From contig NZ_QBKI01000008.1 in NCBI RefSeq assembly GCF_003054055.1, positions 203,989 through 267,988 on the forward strand: 64,000 nucleotides of DNA, in the 5' to 3' direction. The notes below the pieces were generated by a model. The model had not been told where the DNA came from, searched no databases, and saw only the letters and a program-made list of their open reading frames with translations. This DNA comes from Pontibacter mucosus (lineage in GTDB: Bacteria > Bacteroidota > Bacteroidia > Cytophagales > Hymenobacteraceae). This document shows, in pieces, positions 26,368-34,608 of this stretch. Numbering within the stretch: position 1 is the first letter of the stretch; the number at the start of each line of letters is the position of its first letter. The translations under genes were made by a program, and so were the position numbers.

Positions 26368-27393
26368 ATGGGACTATTTAACTTTCTGACCAGCGATATA
26401 GCCATAGACCTGGGTACCGCCAATACCCTCATTATCCATAACGATAAGATTGTAGTTGACGAGCCTTCTATCATCGCCGTGGACCGCACAACCGGCAAAG
26501 TGCTGGCCATTGGCCGCCAGGCGATGCAGATGCACGAGAAAACGCACGAAAACATTAAAACCATCCGTCCGCTGAAAGACGGGGTAATCGCTGACTTCCA
26601 CGCAGCCGAGGAGATGATCCGCGGCATGATCAAGATGATCGACACGGGCCGTCGCTTGTTCCAGCCCTCACACCGCATGGTGATTTGTATTCCTTCGGGC
26701 ATTACCGAGGTGGAGAAGCGTGCCGTACGCGACTCTGCGCAGCATGCCGGCGCCAAGGAAGTATGGATGATCCAGGAGCCCATGGCTGCCGCCATCGGTA
26801 TCGGCATTGACGTGGAGCAGCCAATTGGCTCTATGATAGTGGACATCGGGGGTGGAACCACCGAGATTGCCGTAGTGGCCCTTTCCGGTATCGTGTGCGA
26901 CCAGTCTATCCGCATCGCCGGCGATGTGTTTACCAAAGACATCCTGGACTACATGCGCCGCCAGCACAACCTGCTGATCGGGGAGCGCTCCGCTGAGAAA
27001 ATCAAAATTGAGGTAGGTGCCGCACTGACAGAACTGGAGAACCCGCCCGCCGATTACGAAATCCGTGGCCGCGACCTGATGACGGGTATTCCGAAAGTGA
27101 TCAAGGTTACCTACCAGGAGATTGCCATTGCGCTGGATAAGTCGGTTTCCAAGATAGAGGAAGCCGTGCTGAAGGCGCTGGAGATTGCGCCGCCGGAGCT
27201 TTCCGCCGATATTTACGACAACGGCATCCACCTGACAGGTGGTGGCGCCCTGCTCAGAGGCTTCGACAAGCGCCTGGCCGCCAAAACCAAGCTCCCGATA
27301 CACATTGCCGAAGACCCGCTCAGAGCGGTTGTGCGCGGCACGGGTGCCGCCATCAAAAACATCGAAGGATTTAAGAATGTCCTGCTAACCTAA
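26368..27393 (+). CDS. mreB: Rod-shape determining actin-like protein MreB
   Basis: This 341-aa actin-family ATPase has the phosphate-1 motif DLGTANT (about residues 13-19), phosphate-2 DIGGGTTEIAVV and the adenosine motif LTGGGALLRG. It polymerises at the inner membrane and guides elongation-mode peptidoglycan synthesis. First gene of the mreB-mreC-mreD-mrdA-rodA operon; mreC follows 9 bp after its stop. Confidence 0.97.
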   Translation: MGLFNFLTSDIAIDLGTANTLIIHNDKIVVDEPSIIAVDRTTGKVLAIGRQAMQMHEKTHENIKTIRPLKDGVIADFHAAEEMIRGMIKMIDTGRRLFQPSHRMVICIPSGITEVEKRAVRDSAQHAGAKEVWMIQEPMAAAIGIGIDVEQPIGSMIVDIGGGTTEIAVVALSGIVCDQSIRIAGDVFTKDILDYMRRQHNLLIGERSAEKIKIEVGAALTELENPPADYEIRGRDLMTGIPKVIKVTYQEIAIALDKSVSKIEEAVLKALEIAPPELSADIYDNGIHLTGGGALLRGFDKRLAAKTKLPIHIAEDPLRAVVRGTGAAIKNIEGFKNVLLT

Positions 27394-27402
27394 CAGGGCC
27401 GC

Positions 27403-28269
27403 ATGCGGAATCTATTTGCATTTATTTACCGGTTCCGTGCGTTCCTCGTGTTCCTGTTGCTGGAGGCGTTGTGCGTGTTCCTGATCGTGCGTTACAACAC
27501 GTACCAGGGCGCGGCCTTCTTTAACTCGGCAACCAGGTATGTGGGGCAGGTGTTGGAGTTCCAGAGCGGTATTACAGACTACTTCCGCCTGGCCACCGTC
27601 AACGAGTCGCTGGCCAGCGAGAACGCGGCCCTGCGCCAGGAGCTGATGCAGTACCGTTTGGCAGCTTTGACAGACAGCACAGCCTCCCTGGACACCACCT
27701 ACTTCGTCGCTACCGACAGTAGCATGGCTTATCCATACCACCTGATGGCCGGACGCGTGATCAACAACTCGGTGCGCCGCATGAACAACTACCTGACCAT
27801 CTCGAAAGGCTCTGCCGACGGGGTGCAGCCAGGCATGGGTGTTATTGCACCAGAAGGCGTGGTAGGCCGGGTAAAAACCGTATCAAAGCACTACGCCACG
27901 GTCACCTCGCTGCTGCACTCGCAGATGCTGGTTTCTTCCAAACTGAAGAAGGACAACACGTTCGGCACCATCAAGTGGGAGGGCGGCGACTACCGCTCCG
28001 CGCTGCTCGACTATATCCCGCTGCACGTGAAACCGGAAGTGGGCGACACAGTTGTGACGAGCGGCTTTAACACGGTATTCCCTGAGGGGATCATGGTGGG
28101 CACCATCAGCTCTGTGGAGCAGGAACCAGACAAGAGCTTCTACACGATAGGCGTGCAGCTGAGCGTTGATTTTGCGCAGCTCTCTTTCGTGTACGTGGTG
28201 GAGAATACTTACCGACCTGAACAAGATAGCTTAGAACAAAACGCAGGCATCATTACCGATGAACAATAG
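27403..28269 (+). CDS. mreC: Rod-shape determining protein MreC
   Basis: This 288-aa protein has an N-terminal membrane helix (FLVFLLLEALCVFLIV), a coiled-coil segment (NESLASENAALRQELMQYRL) and a periplasmic double beta-barrel (GVIAPEGVVGRVKTVSKHYATVTSLL). It links MreB to periplasmic PBP2. It overlaps mreD by 11 bases. Confidence 0.93.
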   Translation: MRNLFAFIYRFRAFLVFLLLEALCVFLIVRYNTYQGAAFFNSATRYVGQVLEFQSGITDYFRLATVNESLASENAALRQELMQYRLAALTDSTASLDTTYFVATDSSMAYPYHLMAGRVINNSVRRMNNYLTISKGSADGVQPGMGVIAPEGVVGRVKTVSKHYATVTSLLHSQMLVSSKLKKDNTFGTIKWEGGDYRSALLDYIPLHVKPEVGDTVVTSGFNTVFPEGIMVGTISSVEQEPDKSFYTIGVQLSVDFAQLSFVYVVENTYRPEQDSLEQNAGIITDEQ

Positions 28270-28792
28270 CTTTGGAGCATCCCATATTGTGCAATTTTTT
28301 TTACTGGTAGCGCTTCAGGTTCTGCTCATGGATAACCTGGTGCTTTACAGTATGGGCTTCTGTTTTATCTATGTTGCCTTTTTACTATATTTGCCCCTGA
28401 GTATCAACAGAGTATGGCTGCTTTTCCTGGGCTTTATAGTTGGTTTCACGGTTGATATCTTCTACGACACCATGGGCATACATGCCGCTGCCAGCGTGCT
28501 GCTGGCCTTTTTAAGGCCGCATGTTTTGAACCTTCTGACACCGCACGATGGTTACGACAGCAGCGACGAGGTAAACATACATGTGATGGGCACACGCTGG
28601 TTTCTGACGTATGCCTTCTCGCTGATACTGCTTCACCATGCGGCCGTTTTTTTCCTGGAGACGATCAACTTCCAGACGGCCCTTTACACCTTGGCGAAGA
28701 CGATACTCAGCACAATTTTTACGGGCATCGTGGTGGTTATAATACAACTTCTGTTCTTCTCACCTAAGCGAGAGCGAATAGATTACCGATGA
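28259..28792 (+). CDS. mreD: Rod-shape determining protein MreD
   Basis: This 177-aa inner-membrane protein has about five helices and matches MreD in length and place. Residues FIVGFTVDIFYDTMGIHAAASVLLAF contain the conserved membrane Asp of the family. It overlaps mreC by 11 bases and the PBP2 gene by 4 bases, so the operon is translationally coupled. Confidence 0.87.
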   Translation: MNNSFGASHIVQFFLLVALQVLLMDNLVLYSMGFCFIYVAFLLYLPLSINRVWLLFLGFIVGFTVDIFYDTMGIHAAASVLLAFLRPHVLNLLTPHDGYDSSDEVNIHVMGTRWFLTYAFSLILLHHAAVFFLETINFQTALYTLAKTILSTIFTGIVVVIIQLLFFSPKRERIDYR

Positions 28793-30618
28793 ATTACTTA
28801 GAAAACAGAAAATACGTTATTCAGGGCATCTTCCTGCTGGTGGGGATTATCTACATCATCAGGCTTTTTTATATACAGGTAGTGGACAGCAGCTATAAGC
28901 AGGCTGCCGAGACCAACGCCATCAAGCCCATTATCCAATACCCTTTCCGGGGACTGATTTACGACCGGAACGGCAAACTGCTGGTGCAGAACACCCCCGT
29001 GTATGACCTGATGGTGATACCCAAGGACGTAAAGAACCTGGACACGCTGCGCCTGGCCAAACTGGTGAACCTGCCGCTCGAGGACGTGCGGGATCGTCTG
29101 AAAAAGGCCCGTGCCTTTTCTTCCGTGCAGCCCTCCCCTTTCTATCAGAAACTAAGCACGCAGGAGTTCGCCTATATCCAGAACAACCTCATTGATTTTC
29201 CCGGCTTCCACATCAATGCCCGCACGGCGCGCGGATACCCGCACCAGAGCCTGGCGCACGCACTGGGCTACATTGCAGAGATCAGCCCAAGGCAGTTGGA
29301 AGACAGCACCTACAAAGGCTACCGCCCGGGCGACTACATTGGTAAGAGCGGCATTGAGCTGGAGTATGAGAAGTACCTGATGGGGCAGCGCGGCGTGAAG
29401 TATAAAATGGTAAACGTGCGCGGCGTGGAGAAGGGCTCCTTCCGCGACGGCGCCTTCGATACGCTGGCCGTGGCCGGGGAGAACCTGGTAAGCACCATCG
29501 ACCTGGATCTGCAGGCCTATGGCGAGTACCTGATGAACGGCGCCAAAGGCAGTATCGTGGCCATAGAGCCCGCCACCGGCGAGGTGCTGGCTTACGTATC
29601 GGCACCCTTCTACGACCCGAACCTGTTTACCGGCAAGGACTACGGCAAGAACTACATGGAGTTGCTGCAGGACTCGAACAAGACCATGTTTAACCGCCCC
29701 ATCATGGCCGACCAGAACCCGCCCGGCTCCGTCTTTAAGCTGACGCAGGCCCTGATCGCGCTGCAGGAGGGGGTTATCTCGCCTAACACGACATTTGCCT
29801 GTAACAGATCGCTGGTGAACTGCCACAACCACCCATCCCCGCTTAACCTGTATGGGGCGGTGCAGCACTCCTGCAACCCGTGGTTTTACCAGGCTTACCG
29901 CCTGCTGATTAACCAGGGCAAATCTAAAAATACCTTTACCGACACAGCCATCGGCCTGAAGGAATGGCGCGAGCAGGTGCTATCCTTCGGGTTTGGACAG
30001 CAATTGGGCATCGATATACCGGGCGAGAAGAAAGGCATCATCGCCTCCACCGACCTTTACGACCGCGTGTACGGTAAAAACCGCTGGAAGTACTCTACTA
30101 TTTACTCGCTAAGTATAGGCCAGGGCGAGCTGGGCGTAACGCCGCTGCAGATGGCAAACTTTGCAGCTATCATTGCCAACAGGGGCTATTATGTTACGCC
30201 GCACATCATCCGCTCTATTGGCGACGAGGGAAAGCCTCTGAAGGAGTACCGGGAGAAACACTACACTTCCGTAGACCCGAAACACTTCGAACCGATTGTG
30301 CAGGGTATGGCGGAGGTGGTACGGGCCGGTACAGGCCGCCGTGCCAACCTGCAGAAGGCAGGGATAGAGGTGTGCGGCAAGACAAGTACCGCCCAAAACC
30401 CCCAGGGCCCTGACCACGCCGTGTTTTTGGCCTTTGCCCCGAAGGATGACCCTAAAATTGCCATTGCCGTGTACGTGGAGCACGGCAAGTGGGGTGGCCA
30501 GTCAGCGGCCCCTATCGCAGGCCTGATGATAGAGAAGTACCTGACTGACACGGTGACGATAAAAGAACAAGAGAAGTGGGTGCTCAGCAGAAAGTACCTC
30601 GACATCAGATCCAAATAG
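28789..30618 (+). CDS. mrdA: Penicillin-binding protein 2 (elongasome transpeptidase)
   Basis: This 609-aa class B PBP has an N-terminal membrane anchor, a dimerisation/pedestal domain, then the transpeptidase domain with SxxK (PPGSVFKLTQAL, about residue 316), SxN (HSCNPWF, about residue 361) and a KTG-box position reading CGKTSTAQNP, that is KTS rather than KTG. It cross-links peptidoglycan during elongation together with RodA. It overlaps mreD by 4 bases, and rodA follows after 4 bases. Confidence 0.94.
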   Translation: MNYLENRKYVIQGIFLLVGIIYIIRLFYIQVVDSSYKQAAETNAIKPIIQYPFRGLIYDRNGKLLVQNTPVYDLMVIPKDVKNLDTLRLAKLVNLPLEDVRDRLKKARAFSSVQPSPFYQKLSTQEFAYIQNNLIDFPGFHINARTARGYPHQSLAHALGYIAEISPRQLEDSTYKGYRPGDYIGKSGIELEYEKYLMGQRGVKYKMVNVRGVEKGSFRDGAFDTLAVAGENLVSTIDLDLQAYGEYLMNGAKGSIVAIEPATGEVLAYVSAPFYDPNLFTGKDYGKNYMELLQDSNKTMFNRPIMADQNPPGSVFKLTQALIALQEGVISPNTTFACNRSLVNCHNHPSPLNLYGAVQHSCNPWFYQAYRLLINQGKSKNTFTDTAIGLKEWREQVLSFGFGQQLGIDIPGEKKGIIASTDLYDRVYGKNRWKYSTIYSLSIGQGELGVTPLQMANFAAIIANRGYYVTPHIIRSIGDEGKPLKEYREKHYTSVDPKHFEPIVQGMAEVVRAGTGRRANLQKAGIEVCGKTSTAQNPQGPDHAVFLAFAPKDDPKIAIAVYVEHGKWGGQSAAPIAGLMIEKYLTDTVTIKEQEKWVLSRKYLDIRSK

Positions 30619-30622
30619 AAGT

Positions 30623-31951
30623 ATGGAGAAAGTACTCGGACATAAGTTAGCAAGCCCTACGCCGCGCATCAGCAGCAGCCGCCGCAGCTACGGGTCTATA
30701 CTCCCGCACCTGGACTGGCTGACCATACTGACATACTTTGTGCTGGTGGCCCTGGGCTGGATGAACATCTACGCGGCAGTTTACAGCCCTGACAACGTGG
30801 TGAACATCCTGAGCTTCGATATTAACTCTGGCAAGCAGCTGGTTTGGATAGGCGCCTCCTTACTGCTGATTATGGTGTTGCTGGTGGTAGATTACAAAGT
30901 ATACGAGCACCTCGCCTACCCCATTTACGGCTTTATCATACTGCTGCTGCTCGTCACTTTGGTGGTTGCCAAGCCTATTGCCGGCTCCCGCTCCTGGCTG
31001 GACCTGGGTGCAGGAATACGTTTACAGCCAGCCGAGCTTGCCAAATTTGCCACGGCCCTGGCCGCATCACGGTTCCTGGGAAGTATAAACCTGCGCCAGC
31101 AGAACTTCAGGGATCAGATGATTCTGGCAGCCATCACCTTCATCCCCCCCGTTATCATTGTACTGCAGAACGAAACGGGCTCTGCCCTGGTGTTTGCGGC
31201 CTTTATCCTGGCTTATTTCCGGGAAGGCATGTCGCCGCTTATACTTATAATCGGCGGGGCGGCAGCGGCTATCTTTATACTTACCCTGCTGGTGCCGCAA
31301 TTATACCTGATTGCCGGCATCACCGTACTGATGGCCCTGGCTACCTGGCTGGATTACCGCCTGCTACGACGTTTCAAAACCATGATTGGCCTGTGGATAG
31401 TGGTAGTGGGCATGATTTTCAGTGTCGACTTCTTTGTGAACAACGTACTGCAGCCGCACCAGCAGAACCGTATCAAAGCCCTCATCAACCCCGAGGCGGA
31501 CCCGTTGGGCTATGGCTGGAACGTGACGCAGTCAAAAATTGCCATCGGATCAGGTGGCTTCTGGGGCAAGGGCTTTCTAGAGGGCACCCAAACCAAGTTC
31601 GACTTCGTGCCGGAGCAAAGCACCGACTTTATCTTCTGTACTATCGGCGAGGAGCACGGTTGGGTAGGCAGTTCCATCCTGATCGCGCTGTTCCTGCTGC
31701 TGCTTGTCCGGATAGTGAACATTGCGGAGCGGCAGAAGTCGGTATTTGCGCGCACTTACGGCTACTGCGTGGCCTCCATCATCTTCTTCCACTTCCTGGT
31801 CAACATCGGCATGACGATAGGCCTGGCACCGGTGGTGGGCATCCCGCTGCCTTTCTTCAGCTACGGCGGTTCCTCGCTCTGGTCGTTCACCATCCTGCTG
31901 TTTATACTCATCGCCATAGATGCCAACAGGGCGAAGGATTTGGCGAGATAG
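30623..31951 (+). CDS. rodA: Rod-shape determining SEDS glycosyltransferase RodA
   Basis: This 442-aa SEDS protein has about ten membrane helices and the family motifs AGSRSWLDLGAGIRLQPAELAK, GFLEGTQTKFDFVPEQSTDFIF and GIPLPFFSYGGSS. It polymerises glycan strands with PBP2. It has an N-terminal cytoplasmic extension of about 35 residues before the first helix. Last gene of the mre operon; the terminator below follows. Confidence 0.95.
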   Translation: MEKVLGHKLASPTPRISSSRRSYGSILPHLDWLTILTYFVLVALGWMNIYAAVYSPDNVVNILSFDINSGKQLVWIGASLLLIMVLLVVDYKVYEHLAYPIYGFIILLLLVTLVVAKPIAGSRSWLDLGAGIRLQPAELAKFATALAASRFLGSINLRQQNFRDQMILAAITFIPPVIIVLQNETGSALVFAAFILAYFREGMSPLILIIGGAAAAIFILTLLVPQLYLIAGITVLMALATWLDYRLLRRFKTMIGLWIVVVGMIFSVDFFVNNVLQPHQQNRIKALINPEADPLGYGWNVTQSKIAIGSGGFWGKGFLEGTQTKFDFVPEQSTDFIFCTIGEEHGWVGSSILIALFLLLLVRIVNIAERQKSVFARTYGYCVASIIFFHFLVNIGMTIGLAPVVGIPLPFFSYGGSSLWSFTILLFILIAIDANRAKDLAR

Positions 31952-31980
31952 ATTTCTAAGTAAGTTTTATACTTAAGGAG

Positions 31981-32015
31981 CGCCTCTTATACTTTAAAGT
32001 ATGGGAGGCGTTTTT
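31981..32015 (+). terminator. Terminator after rodA, built around an inverted AAGTATA pair
   Basis: CGCCTC and GAGGCG enclose TTATACTTTAAAGTATGG, so nearly the whole stem (outer GC clamp plus inverted words) pairs. TTTTT follows. Confidence 0.85.
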
Positions 32016-32065
32016 GGAGGAAGGCAAAGTTTAGATGGAGGGTTTTGACTTACTGCCATAAAAGC

Positions 32066-32097
32066 AAAAAGGCTGCTAGTTGAGTGCTAGCAGCCTT
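32066..32097 (-). terminator. Hairpin with T-run on the minus strand
   Basis: AAGGCTGCTAG pairs with CTAGCAGCCTT. On the minus strand it is followed by TTTTTGC, so it could end transcripts coming leftwards from the methyltransferase gene, although it is 365 bp past that stop. Confidence 0.6.
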
Positions 32098-32105
32098 AAT
32101 TATTA

Positions 32106-32236
32106 GAAGCTATCTCAAAAATACCTCAGATTAAAAAATCTGTTTTTAGGTACATATAAAGAGTAGCACCGTATGCCTATGCTTCAGGTTTTTAGTCAAT
32201 CGCATTTATTGTAGTTATTATTTTTGAGATAGGTTC
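32106..32236. mobile_element. MITE-like element, 18-bp terminal inverted repeats, TA flanks
   Basis: GAAGCTATCTCAAAAATA (32106-32123) and its complement TATTTTTGAGATAGGTTC (32219-32236) differ at one position. TA flanks both ends (32104-32105 and 32237-32238), consistent with a TA target duplication. The 131-bp interior has no ORF. The terminal sequence resembles ends of IS5/IS630-like elements in style; the parent IS is not in the window. Confidence 0.65.
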
Positions 32237-32462
32237 TAGTCAAAATCTTACCATTACCCACAAGTACTAAGCGACAAACTAGATACAAACTTAACTATAT
32301 TGCGAGTCTATTTGCTTTCAACACTAGTGGATAATATAAAGTAGCTAAAACTTAGACTAGCACGGATCCTCTCAATGTAGCTGTAGTTTAGGAATTATAC
32401 TACATTGCCTCTTAACAAATAGTTATCGCCTTCACGCTGTTCATGTGAGTCAGCAACATATC

Positions 32463-33059
32463 CTAAACAATTATTCCCAATCCATGATGATATGGGTAGT
32501 TATACCCCGTCTTTCCGGTCTTCTTTGCTATATCAAATACTGCCTTTCTTACCTCTGAAAAACTTTCAGTATCATGAAAAATACAGCATTTGCTATGCTG
32601 TACAGCCCAAAGGCCACATTCATATGTTTCTTTATAATTATGGACAATATCTACATGGGCAAAATCGTATTGTTGTACATCTTGTTTTATCCAATCTTTA
32701 TAATCTGATTTATACAATTTAATGTTTTCAAAACTAGCTAAGGAGTGCTTTGTTTGAGTGTAATGATCTCCTTTGTGGCTGGTATGTACGTCACCCGAGA
32801 AGGTATCAACACCTTTTACATTTTTGAAGTAATTAGAAAACACGACAGCTGAAAAACCAAACTCTACACCAAACTCTATACAAGAATCTCTTCCTATTTG
32901 GAAGCGATCTAAAATATCTTCAATAATCAATTCTAACCCTTGCCAAGCGGAAGGAATTTGGATCATACTATTCGGTTCCGTTTTCTTCGATGGCACATAT
33001 ATCTCTAAAGGAAACCTTTTTTGAAGAAAATACTTTTTAAGTTTTGTCTTAAACATCAT
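32463..33059 (-). CDS. Class I SAM-dependent methyltransferase-like protein, AT-rich
   Basis: This 198-aa protein has a Rossmann-type motif I (CIEFGVEFGFSAVVF, about residues 60-74), an acidic strand end (KGVDTF) and a YDFAHVDIVHNY segment like methyltransferase-24/cephalosporin-hydroxylase-type proteins that often modify sugars in surface polysaccharides. Substrate unknown. The gene is strongly AT-rich compared with rodA and mutS and contains no AAGTATA word, so recent horizontal acquisition is likely. It stands alone. Confidence 0.65.
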   Translation of the reverse strand: MMFKTKLKKYFLQKRFPLEIYVPSKKTEPNSMIQIPSAWQGLELIIEDILDRFQIGRDSCIEFGVEFGFSAVVFSNYFKNVKGVDTFSGDVHTSHKGDHYTQTKHSLASFENIKLYKSDYKDWIKQDVQQYDFAHVDIVHNYKETYECGLWAVQHSKCCIFHDTESFSEVRKAVFDIAKKTGKTGYNYPYHHGLGIIV

Positions 33060-33372
33060 TGAGTCTCTTTTCTAAGGTAATTTAATAATAACAATAAAGA
33101 TTTAATTTGTAGCACAGTTAAAGTTAGTTTATACTTAAATTTTTTTTACACTATACTATTTGTAAAGTTATGTCATGCCAAGTACGTATATGAAGGCAAC
33201 GAATTTATATCCATAGGTTAGCTTTCATACATGCGCTTTGAGTAGTATAAAGCGCCCAATACGAAAGCAGAGCCATTTCTGAACCTGCTTTCCAACTTCT
33301 TACTACTCTTTCAACTAAAACGGCACCGTATTACCTCCTCTGTTTTGCTTTACTTTTAGCACATACTCCAAT
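33060..33372. other. AT-rich spacer between methyltransferase and integrase remnant
   Basis: No ORF or clear structure. A TATACTT word is near 33131, probably in the methyltransferase promoter region. Residual integrase sequence downstream of the premature stop was looked for but not recognised. Confidence 0.4.
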
Positions 33373-33732
33373 TTAGATCTTCGCAAGGCAGGCACTCAGT
33401 ACCCTGTGATCTGCCTTAGTGTACTGGTTGATGTAGGCCTGATAGTATTGTACAAAATCCACGGTGCCCTGATTCTTGGAAGAAAGGTTTAAGGCCCCTG
33501 TCAGCAGTTCCTCTGTGCGTTTGGCTTTGATGCGCTGTGCAAGCTCCAGAACGGTTGCATTAGATTGCCTTTCCTGCTTATCCTTTGGCTTGCCTATCAG
33601 GTACAGTTTCAGGAACTCAAATTCCCTTACCCCCTCATAGTAGAAATCCAGGTACAGGCTCAGGTTGCCGTTCTTCAGCTTTTTCTCCCTGAGCTTTACA
33701 GGCTCCTTTGCGGTTTGTTTTTTCCCTTGCAT
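33373..33732 (-). pseudogene. Truncated tyrosine-recombinase integrase (N-terminal fragment)
   Basis: The 119-aa reading frame matches the N-terminal arm-binding domain and the start of the SAM-like core-binding domain of Bacteroidota phage/ICE integrases: LREKKLKNGNLSLYLDFYYEG, FLKLYLIG, AQRIKAKRTEELL and a FVQYYQAYINQY helix. A full integrase has about 400 residues and a catalytic R-H-R-Y domain, which is missing here. It sits about 200 bp from tRNA-Leu, the usual attachment target, so it marks a decayed integrated element. Confidence 0.75.
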
Positions 33733-33865
33733 GACTCTTGTATTCCTTTGTTATCCAATACAAGGAATTTAATTTAACCGAGTAACAAGGGAGTAACAAA
33801 CAGGTAACAAAAAAACAACAAAACAAGGGAAAAAGCGGGGGTATATTAGGGTAGGCTATAAAAGC

Positions 33866-33899
33866 AAAAACCCGCTTAAATCAGTGTTTAAGCGGGTTC
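33866..33899 (-). terminator. Terminator of the tRNA transcript (minus strand)
   Basis: AACCCGCTTAAA pairs with TTTAAGCGGGTT around ATCAGTG-type loop bases, and the minus strand continues with TTTTTGC. It lies 38 bp downstream of the tRNA-Leu 3' end. Confidence 0.85.
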
Positions 33900-33936
33900 C
33901 TCTTAATATTTGCCTTACCAAATATAGTAAGTTAAG

Positions 33937-34020
33937 TACCAGGAGCGGGAATCGAACCCGCACGGCCTTGCGGCCACAAGATTTTAAGTCTTGCGTGTCT
34001 ACCTATTCCACCATCCCGGC
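33937..34020 (-). tRNA. tRNA-Leu (anticodon TAA)
   Basis: The 84-nt cloverleaf has acceptor GCCGGGA/TCCTGGT, anticodon arm AAGACTTAAAATCTT with TAA, a long variable arm (GGCCGCAAGGCC) as in class II tRNAs, and T arm GCGGGTTCGATTCCCGC. CCA is not encoded. TTA decoding fits Leu. It is a likely attachment site for the integrase remnant. Confidence 0.95.
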
Positions 34021-34051
34021 AACCTTCGGGCTAATCCCGAAGAAGTGACTT

Positions 34052-34085
34052 TAAAAAACAAAGACGTTGTTCACCACAACGTCTT
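34052..34085 (-). terminator. Hairpin between tRNA-Gly and tRNA-Leu
   Basis: AAGACGTTGT pairs with ACAACGTCTT, followed on the minus strand by TGTTTTTT. It may end part of the tRNA-Gly transcripts. A second small hairpin CTTCGGG/CCCGAAG lies at 34024-34042. Confidence 0.65.
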
Positions 34086-34102
34086 CTCTTTTGCTCTTCG
34101 TG

Positions 34103-34175
34103 AGCGGGAAACGGGATTCGAACCCGCGGCCTCGACCTTGGCAAGGTCGCGCTCTACCAACTGAGCTATTCCCGC
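34103..34175 (-). tRNA. tRNA-Gly (anticodon GCC)
   Basis: The 73-nt cloverleaf has acceptor GCGGGAA/TTCCCGC, D arm TAGCTCAGTTGGTAGAGC, anticodon loop CTTGCCAAG (GCC) and T arm GCGGGTTCGAATCCCGT. CCA is not encoded. Confidence 0.96.
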
Positions 34176-34608
34176 TTTTTTGTTTTTCCTAAACCGCCGT
34201 AGTGATTTAGTGATGCAAAGATAGAGACAAAATCTGACTTGTCAATAGCTGCTGTAAAAAAAAATCTCCCTCTTTATACTTCTATCCTGATAATCAGGCA
34301 GAAATTTTTCAGACTTTTTTAGAAGCAACCGTGCAGCCAGCCGCTCCACGCCCTTACTACTGTAAAGTTATACTTCCAGGGCCGGAAAACAAGCGCCTTT
34401 ATACCTTAAAAGTATAAACCCAGCGGCTACAGCAAGTATGAATTCTCCGATAGTATAGCTTACGCTCCTCTGTATAGCCCCTGTCCCTGCGGTCCAGTTG
34501 AGTCGGAGACTCAACATCACTTTAAGTCACGAATCTGGAGATTCGCGCCAGTAGGTGGCCATCATGTCTCTCCCAAGCAAGTATGGAAAATCCGACACCG
34601 CTACCTCC
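34176..34608. other. Spacer upstream of tRNA-Gly with word clusters and two REP-like hairpins
   Basis: It contains TATACTT words near 34274 and 34371, AAGTATAAA near 34410, AAGTATG variants, and two small palindromes (34497-34515 and 34530-34545). The first 30-40 bases likely include the tRNA promoter on the minus strand. No ORF is supported. Confidence 0.5.
34497..34545. repeat. Two REP-like palindromes
   Basis: GTTGAGTC-GGA-GACTCAAC (34497-34515) and CGAATC-TGGA-GATTCG (34530-34545, followed by CGCC). Short perfect stems with GGA-type loops are the same design as the arrays at 37383-37496 and 41461-41522. Confidence 0.6.

Larger units (their letters stand above)
31952..32462. other. AT-rich spacer with terminators and a MITE-like element
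   Basis: After the rodA terminator lie a second hairpin (32069-32097), a 131-bp inverted-repeat element (32106-32236) and about 220 bp of AT-rich DNA with no ORF. Composition is more AT-rich than the flanking core genes. Confidence 0.6.

Noticed and set aside
30844..31959. 371-aa frame overlapping rodA in another frame
   Set aside because: rodA has all SEDS motifs and operon position; the overlapping frame gives low-complexity His/Arg/Gly sequence.
33937..34020. Direct repeat of the tRNA-Leu 3' end as second attachment site
   Set aside because: I looked through 31.9-33.9 kb for another copy of the 3' end (TACCAGGAGCGGG on the plus strand) and found none.
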